Source: Bacillota bacterium
Lineage (GTDB): Bacteria > Bacillota > Clostridia > Oscillospirales > Butyricicoccaceae
NCBI GenBank assembly: GCA_030705725.1
Contig: JAUZPW010000029.1
Coordinates: 1 to 10,575, forward strand
Reading direction: 5' to 3'
DNA length: 10,575 nucleotides
Made by a program: the position numbers and the translations under genes. Position 1 is the stretch's first letter. Each line of letters starts with the position of its first letter. The notes under the pieces were generated by a model that had not been told where the DNA came from, did not search any database, and saw only the letters and a list, made by a program, of their open reading frames with translations. Of this stretch, positions 6,931 to 10,575 are shown one piece after another.

Positions 6931-8295
6931 TTGAAAGAAAAGACCCTGTTTTTATGTTCAAACTGCGGCTATGAGTCGGCAAGATGGTACGGCAAATGTC
7001 CCGTTTGCTCGGAATGGAATACCCTTAAGGAGGAACGTCAGCTTGTAAATAAGCCGTCGGCACGCATTCCGTCCTACACTAAGAGACAGTCTGAGCCGGT
7101 GCTTATAAAGGATGTCAGCGCAGACGGTGAAATCCGCATATTCACCGGTATTGCGGAAATGGACCGCGTCCTCGGCGGAGGCGCCGTATTAGGTTCCCTG
7201 ATACTTATAAGCGGCGAGCCGGGGATAGGCAAATCGACGCTTTTAATGCAGGCATGCCGGAATTTCGGGGATGCGGGCAAAAAGGTTCTTTATGTTTCCG
7301 GCGAGGAATCGCTGCGCCAGCTAAAGCTGAGGGCTGAGCGGATTGGCGCCTCGAGCGATCTGCTTTATGTGATTTCCGAAACGGAAATTGATGAGATAAT
7401 AAGTCAGTCCGAGCGCGTTTGCCCCGAAGTTTTAATTATAGACTCCATACAGACAACCTATAAGCAAAATACCGACACTCCGCCCGGCAGCGTCTCCCAG
7501 GTAAAGGAATGCGCGCTATCGCTTCTGCAGTACGCGAAGGGAAGCGGAGTAACGGTGTTTATCGTCGGCCATGTAAATAAAGACGGCGCTATAGCAGGGC
7601 CGAAGGTGCTCGAACATATGGTCGATTGCGTTTTATATTTCGAAGGGGAGAGGAATATTTCCTACCGTATGCTCCGGGCTGAAAAGAACCGATTCGGCTC
7701 GACAAACGAGATAGGCGTGTTTGAAATGTGCGACAGCGGCCTGCGAGAGGTAGAAAACCCGTCGGCTGCTCTTTTGTCGGGCAGACCGAAGTCAGTTTTC
7801 GGAAGCTGCGTAGCCTGCACAATGGAGGGCACACGGCCGATATTAACGGAAATTCAGGGTCTTGTGGCAAAAAGTGCGTTCGTTACGCCCCGGCGTATGT
7901 CCGCGGGCGTGGATTATAACCGCGCCGTGCTGCTGCTCGCAATTCTCGAAAAAAGGGGAGGGCTTCTGCTCGGCTCATATGATGCCTATATAAACGTTAT
8001 CGGCGGCCTCAGGCTGGACGAGCCCGCCGTAGACCTGCCAGTCATTATCGCCGTAGCGTCAAGCTTTCTCGAGCGCCCTGTTGACGATACCTGCGCAGCT
8101 TTCGGCGAGGTCGGTCTGACAGGCGAGCTGCGCGCTGTGTCTGCCTCGGGGCAGCGGATAAACGAAATAAAGCGCCTGGGTTTTTCAAAATGCATAATGC
8201 CGAATCAGGATACTACGCCTCCTAAGACGGCGGACGGCCTTACTCTCATTAAAGTAAAGACCGTCCGCGAGGCTCTGGAAGCCGCTTTGTTATAA
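6931..8295 (+). CDS. radA: DNA repair protein RadA
   Basis: A 454-residue RecA-like ATPase of usual length that promotes branch migration and processing of recombination intermediates. It has a four-cysteine zinc finger at the N-terminus (C9, C12, C23, C26). The Walker A motif GEPGIGKST is at 95-103, the Walker B strand LIIDSIQT at about 168-175 and the RadA-specific KNRFG at 252-256. The C-terminal Lon-like domain at about 285-450 contains DYNRAVLLLAILEKR and AFGEVGLTGELR. The start is TTG 6931, ten bases after AAAAGGA (6914-6920), and it puts the zinc finger at the usual distance from the N-terminus. It probably shares a transcript with the upstream amidase. No clear terminator follows; the next gene faces it from the other strand, 19 bases away. 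Confidence 0.97.
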   Translation: MKEKTLFLCSNCGYESARWYGKCPVCSEWNTLKEERQLVNKPSARIPSYTKRQSEPVLIKDVSADGEIRIFTGIAEMDRVLGGGAVLGSLILISGEPGIGKSTLLMQACRNFGDAGKKVLYVSGEESLRQLKLRAERIGASSDLLYVISETEIDEIISQSERVCPEVLIIDSIQTTYKQNTDTPPGSVSQVKECALSLLQYAKGSGVTVFIVGHVNKDGAIAGPKVLEHMVDCVLYFEGERNISYRMLRAEKNRFGSTNEIGVFEMCDSGLREVENPSAALLSGRPKSVFGSCVACTMEGTRPILTEIQGLVAKSAFVTPRRMSAGVDYNRAVLLLAILEKRGGLLLGSYDAYINVIGGLRLDEPAVDLPVIIAVASSFLERPVDDTCAAFGEVGLTGELRAVSASGQRINEIKRLGFSKCIMPNQDTTPPKTADGLTLIKVKTVREALEAALL

Positions 8296-8314
8296 AATGT
8301 ACCGCATAAGCTAA

Positions 8315-8452
8315 TTATTTTTTACTTTTCGATGTTTTTACATAATAGGCGCAGCCTTCCTGGTTTGGTTCTCCCGGGGACGCAGCTCTTGTAAGCGTAC
8401 ATGTACCGTCCTTCTGATAAACGCAGTCGCTGGTGCACGGCATAAAGCTCAC
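8315..8452 (-). CDS. Small cysteine-rich protein (45 aa), function unknown
   Basis: On the - strand, AGGGAGG at about 8461-8467 lies 8 bases before a GTG at 8452, which opens a 45-codon frame ending in TAA at 8317-8315. The product has four cysteines, C6, C10, C18 and C34, in the pattern C-x3-C-x7-C-x15-C, with the core DCVYQKDGTCTL at 9-20 and GCAYYV at 33-38, and a lysine-rich end. This resembles a class of tiny Cys-rich proteins I know from Clostridia, some of which carry the misleading label hydroxymyristoyl-ACP dehydratase. The spacing suggests a metal-binding or disulfide-stabilised fold. No signal peptide is visible. It is convergent with radA and divergent from the gene at 8541. ATG 8443 is an alternative start. 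The function is unknown; that it is a real gene rests on the ribosome binding site, the cysteine pattern and the remembered family likeness. Confidence 0.75.
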   Translation of the reverse strand: MSFMPCTSDCVYQKDGTCTLTRAASPGEPNQEGCAYYVKTSKSKK

Positions 8453-8485
8453 GATAAAAACCTCCCTTTTTATATATCGTTACTA

Positions 8486-8513
8486 TTGTCTCCGTCGAAC
8501 TTCAAAATATGAA
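8486..8513 (+). promoter_or_regulatory. Tentative promoter in the divergent intergenic region
   Basis: The 88 bases between the two divergent starts (8453-8540) must hold promoters for both genes. On the + strand, TTGTCT (8486-8491) and TATGAA (8508-8513) are 16 bases apart and would start transcription just before the AGGAAG at 8528-8533. On the - strand a perfect TTGACA (8521-8516) has no -10 at the right distance, and TTGAAG (8505-8500) is followed 17 bases later by a poor TAACGA. Neither assignment is secure. Confidence 0.25.
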
Positions 8514-8540
8514 TTTGTCAAAAGAAAAGGAAGAAGCCCT

Positions 8541-9299
8541 TTGTTCACGCTTATACCAAATTTACCCGCAAATCCAGTAACAGCGGTTTTATTGGGCGAA
8601 AAATATGGTCTATACGCGGAAGCCTTGCTAAAGCTCGGTATTAAAACGTATTCTTTGCCTTGCTGCGCGGAGTTATGCGGGGAAGAACGCCATCATGCCG
8701 ATATGCTGGTTCATCACGTCGGTAAAAACCGTATTTTTGTGTGTAAAAACGTATATAGTAAAGTTGTTTCGCTTTACAAGTATTCATGCTTTGAATTCCT
8801 TGAGAGCGCAGAAGCTTTACAGCAAAAGTATCCCCGGAATATTCTCTTAAACGGCCTTAATATAGGTAATCTTTTTTTTCACAATCTTAAGAACACTGAT
8901 AAAACGCTTATATCAGAATACGAAAATAAAGGTTACAAACTTGTTAACGTTAAGCAGGGCTATTCAAAGTGCTCCGTCGCGGTGATTGATGAAAGCTCGG
9001 CAATAACGTCCGACTGCGGTATGGCGGAGGCAATGACGGCCGCCGGCATTGAAGTGCTGCTTATAAGACCCGGATACATTGTTCTTGAAGAAAACCATTA
9101 CGGGTTTATCGGCGGCTCTACCGTAAAGCTATCAGGGAAGCGACTGGCGTTTACCGGAAGCCTGGAACTTCACCCGGATAAAAACAGGATTTTAAGATTT
9201 CTGGAAAACAAAAAAACAGAACCGGTTTTTCTGACCGACGGTCCGCTTACAGATGTCGGTTCGATTCTGCCGGTTATGGAAGAAGATAATTGTTCTTGA
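8541..9299 (+). CDS. Conserved protein of unresolved function, possible guanidino-modifying-enzyme fold (DUF6873-like)
   Basis: A 252-residue soluble protein with no signal peptide or membrane segment. The start is taken as TTG 8541, because AGGAAG (8528-8533) precedes it by 7 bases and the N-terminus then reads MFTLIPNLPANP. The frame stays open upstream to a GTG at 8433, but that would overlap the divergent small gene. Visible blocks are HHADMLVHHVGKN at 51-63, GYKLVNVKQGYSKCSVAVID at 131-150, ITSDCGMAEAM at 155-165 and HYGFIGGSTV at 186-195. From memory these fit the clostridial DUF6873 family, predicted to have the five-bladed fold of arginine deiminase and amidinotransferase enzymes. Conserved His/Asp near 51-54, Cys144 and Cys159 are candidates for functional residues. 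No substrate can be named. The stop codon overlaps the -35 box of the recombinase promoter. Confidence 0.75.
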   Translation: MFTLIPNLPANPVTAVLLGEKYGLYAEALLKLGIKTYSLPCCAELCGEERHHADMLVHHVGKNRIFVCKNVYSKVVSLYKYSCFEFLESAEALQQKYPRNILLNGLNIGNLFFHNLKNTDKTLISEYENKGYKLVNVKQGYSKCSVAVIDESSAITSDCGMAEAMTAAGIEVLLIRPGYIVLEENHYGFIGGSTVKLSGKRLAFTGSLELHPDKNRILRFLENKKTEPVFLTDGPLTDVGSILPVMEEDNCS

Positions 9300-9324
9300 C
9301 GCAAAGCGGGGGAAGGTATATTAT
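9296..9324 (+). promoter_or_regulatory. Sigma-A promoter of the tyrosine recombinase gene
   Basis: TTGACG at 9296-9301 and TATTAT at 9319-9324 each match the consensus at five of six positions and are 17 bases apart. The -35 box overlaps the stop codon of the preceding gene. Transcription should begin near 9331, three bases before the perfect inverted repeat at 9334-9365. Confidence 0.65.
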
Positions 9325-9333
9325 TTTTATATC

Positions 9334-9365
9334 GAATTATACAAAATAAAGATTTTGTATAATTC
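9334..9365. repeat. Perfect 13-6-13 inverted repeat upstream of xer
   Basis: GAATTATACAAAA (9334-9346) and its exact reverse complement TTTTGTATAATTC (9353-9365) flank a six-base centre TAAAGA. The stem has only two G-C pairs and no T-run follows, so it is a poor terminator. It lies just downstream of the promoter and directly before AAAGGAG (9366-9372). It may be an operator, a 5' mRNA hairpin or a tyrosine-recombinase core site. The inner 11-6-11 layout is that of dif, and the right arm TTTTGTATAAT agrees with the E. coli XerD arm TTATGTTAAAT at 8 of 11 positions. Confidence 0.85.
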
Positions 9366-9397
9366 AAAGGAGCAAAATAAGCATATGGAGGGTTTTT

Positions 9398-10399
9398 ATG
9401 GGCTACCGCGACGAAGCGCCCCAGGTGCTGCGCGACTTTCTTACATATAATGAAACTATCCGGGGCAAATCCAAAAAAACTGCGGATGAATACTATCTCG
9501 ACCTGCGTACTTTTTTCAGGTTTATAAAAATGCGGCGCGGGCTAGTTCCCGACGGCTGCGAATTCGATCAGATCAATATTTCGGATGTAAACATAGATCT
9601 GATAAAAAAAATAACTCTGTCGGATATTTACGACTATCTTACTTTCGCAAGCCGTGAACGGCCGAAGTTTCATAAAAGCCCCGGCACACCGCTCGGAAAT
9701 TCCGCCGCCACCCGCGCGCGAAAAGTATCTTCAATACGGTCGTTTTTTAAATATATGACGGATAAAGCCCATATACTGGAATCCAATCCTGCTCAGAACC
9801 TCGATTCTCCTAAATCCCGACAAAAAACGCCAAGATATCTTTCGCTTGACGACAGCCGCGCGCTGCTAAACGCCGTCAGCGGGCCTTACGCCGAACGGGA
9901 CTACTGTGTCATTACCCTGTTCTTAAACTGCGCTCTGCGTGTTTCCGAGCTCGCCGGAATAAACCTGCAGGATATTCAGGAAGACCGTCTGAGAGTCCTC
10001 GGCAAGGGCGATAAGGAGCGCGTCGTGTACCTAAACCCCGCCTGCCGGAACGCGCTCGGCGAATACCTTAAGGTGCGCCCGGCCATTAACAACCAATATA
10101 AAAATGCGCTTTTTATAAGCCGCCTTAATAAGCGCATCGACGTTCAGACAGTTAAAGCGCTCGTTAAAAAGTACCTGCTTATGGCCGGTCTCGATCAGAA
10201 ACAGTATTCCGCCCACAAACTAAGGCATACGGCGGCAACGCTGATGTACCAGAACGGCGTTGATATAAGAACGCTTCAGGAAGTTCTGGGGCATAAAAAC
10301 CTCGATACAACCATGATTTACACGCATATCGCAAATAACAGCGTAGAAAACGCCGCCATGCTGAACCCGCTTGCAAACGAAAAGAAAAGCAAAAAATAA
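9398..10399 (+). CDS. Tyrosine recombinase, XerC/XerD type
   Basis: A 333-residue site-specific recombinase. The N-terminal SAM-like core-binding domain is at about 8-125 and the catalytic domain at about 145-325. The full catalytic set is visible: R181 (CALRVSEL), K203 (LGKGDKER), H273 and R276 (HKLRH), H299 (LGHKNLDTT) and the nucleophile Y308 (IYTH). These enzymes resolve chromosome dimers at dif; related ones act on mobile elements. Nothing nearby looks like an integrated element, so a chromosomal Xer role is favoured, but XerC and XerD cannot be told apart here. It is about 30 residues longer than typical Xer (around 300), mainly because of extra sequence at about 47-70 and 86-102 in the core-binding domain. 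The ATG at 9398 has GGAGGG (9387-9392) five bases upstream. It has its own promoter, and the leader contains a perfect dyad. Confidence 0.93.
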   Translation: MGYRDEAPQVLRDFLTYNETIRGKSKKTADEYYLDLRTFFRFIKMRRGLVPDGCEFDQINISDVNIDLIKKITLSDIYDYLTFASRERPKFHKSPGTPLGNSAATRARKVSSIRSFFKYMTDKAHILESNPAQNLDSPKSRQKTPRYLSLDDSRALLNAVSGPYAERDYCVITLFLNCALRVSELAGINLQDIQEDRLRVLGKGDKERVVYLNPACRNALGEYLKVRPAINNQYKNALFISRLNKRIDVQTVKALVKKYLLMAGLDQKQYSAHKLRHTAATLMYQNGVDIRTLQEVLGHKNLDTTMIYTHIANNSVENAAMLNPLANEKKSKK

Positions 10400-10405
10400 T
10401 TAATG

Positions 10406-10429
10406 AAGCTTCTGGAAACCCGGAAGCTT
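10406..10429 (+). terminator. Hairpin between convergent genes, possible weak bidirectional terminator
   Basis: AAGCTTCTGG (10406-10415) pairs with CCGGAAGCTT (10420-10429) around the loop AAAC, with one G-U pair in the + strand transcript. It sits 6 bases after the recombinase stop and 8 bases past the stop of the opposite gene. No good T-run follows on the + strand. On the - strand the stem has one mismatch but is followed, a few bases later, by a T-rich stretch. Confidence 0.5.
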
Positions 10430-10437
10430 TCCAATTC

Positions 10438-10575
10438 TTAAAAGCGTTTTCCTTCAAGCCCGATATAAGGCCGAAGGGTATTTGTCAAAGCATCAAAAGC
10501 CTGTGGCGTAAGGGACTGCGCCCCGTCGCTCAACGCTTTCGGCGGGTTGTTGTGTACCTCGATCATAAGCCCGTC
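10438..10575 (-). CDS. 3-deoxy-7-phosphoheptulonate (DAHP) synthase, C-terminal end
   Basis: On the - strand the frame is open from the window edge to a TAA at 10440-10438 and encodes the last 45 residues of a protein that begins outside. The sequence begins DGLMIEVHNNPPKALSDGAQ and continues SLTPQAF. The D-G-L-M-I-E-V-H stretch and the following A-L-S-D-G-A-Q-S-L-T-P are the C-terminal signature of the AroF/KDO8P-like (class I beta) DAHP synthases. The enzyme joins phosphoenolpyruvate and erythrose-4-phosphate in the first step of the shikimate pathway for aromatic amino acids. The metal-binding residues expected in this part are the E and H of the E-V-H stretch and the D of S-D-G. Any N-terminal ACT-like or chorismate mutase domain is outside the window. 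The gene converges on the recombinase gene. Confidence 0.9.
   Translation of the reverse strand, partial: DGLMIEVHNNPPKALSDGAQSLTPQAFDALTNTLRPYIGLEGKRF

Noticed and set aside
8296..8314. Search for a terminator between radA and the convergent small gene
   Set aside because: Only 19 bases, no stable hairpin with a T-run in either direction; none called.
8397..8406. GTACATGTAC ten-base palindrome
   Set aside because: It is short and lies inside the coding sequence of the Cys-rich protein, with no second copy in the window; expected by chance.
8433..8540. Upstream extension of the 252-residue protein to a GTG at 8433
   Set aside because: It would overlap the divergent Cys-rich gene and its ribosome binding site. 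The extra residues look non-coding, and TTG 8541 has a good AGGAAG at the right distance.
9334..9365. Reading the xer leader dyad as a rho-independent terminator
   Set aside because: The stem is almost entirely A-T and is followed by CAAAGGAG rather than a T-run, so it would not terminate efficiently.

Overview
The window looks like chromosomal DNA of an anaerobic, low-to-mid GC Firmicute of class Clostridia, most likely near Oscillospiraceae/Ruminococcaceae. The grounds are the gene order (FAD oxidoreductase, HutP-like protein, cmk, plsC, fused ispH-S1), the IspH-S1 fusion itself, a CwlD-type amidase implying a sporulating lineage, GTG/TTG starts and strong purine-rich ribosome binding sites. 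Almost all genes are on the + strand. There is no sign of phage, transposon, CRISPR, tRNA or rRNA, and no gene-free stretch longer than 300 bases.

Layout. 1-159 is the C-terminal end of an rRNA pseudouridine synthase. A good sigma-A promoter (170-198) then starts a compact six-gene operon (241-6079): RpiR/MurR-type regulator, HI0933-family flavoprotein, HutP-family protein, cytidylate kinase, PlsC acyltransferase and the IspH-S1 fusion. Neighbours overlap or lie within 13 bases, and a strong intrinsic terminator (6095-6127) closes the unit. A second unit (6189-8295) carries a CwlD-like amidase and RadA. A 45-residue four-cysteine protein on the - strand (8315-8452) faces away from a 252-residue protein of unresolved function (8541-9299). 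A tyrosine recombinase of the XerC/XerD type (9398-10399) follows, with its own promoter and a perfect 13-6-13 inverted repeat in the leader. It converges on the end of a DAHP synthase gene on the - strand (10438-10575).

How the genes work together. The first operon joins precursor and information functions: CMP/dCMP phosphorylation, phospholipid acylation, the last step of the MEP isoprenoid pathway and an S1-type RNA-binding protein. A sugar-phosphate-sensing type of regulator and a HutP-type RNA-binding protein are co-transcribed with it. CwlD (spore cortex peptidoglycan) and RadA (recombination repair) form a short operon with no obvious functional link.

The window is mostly housekeeping, and I do not see an undescribed multi-gene system. 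The points most worth a second look are the dyad in front of the xer gene, which resembles a recombinase core site; a perfect internal Shine-Dalgarno sequence exactly at the IspH/S1 junction; the small cysteine-rich protein; and a HutP-like protein that appears to lack two of the histidines used as metal ligands in Bacillus HutP.
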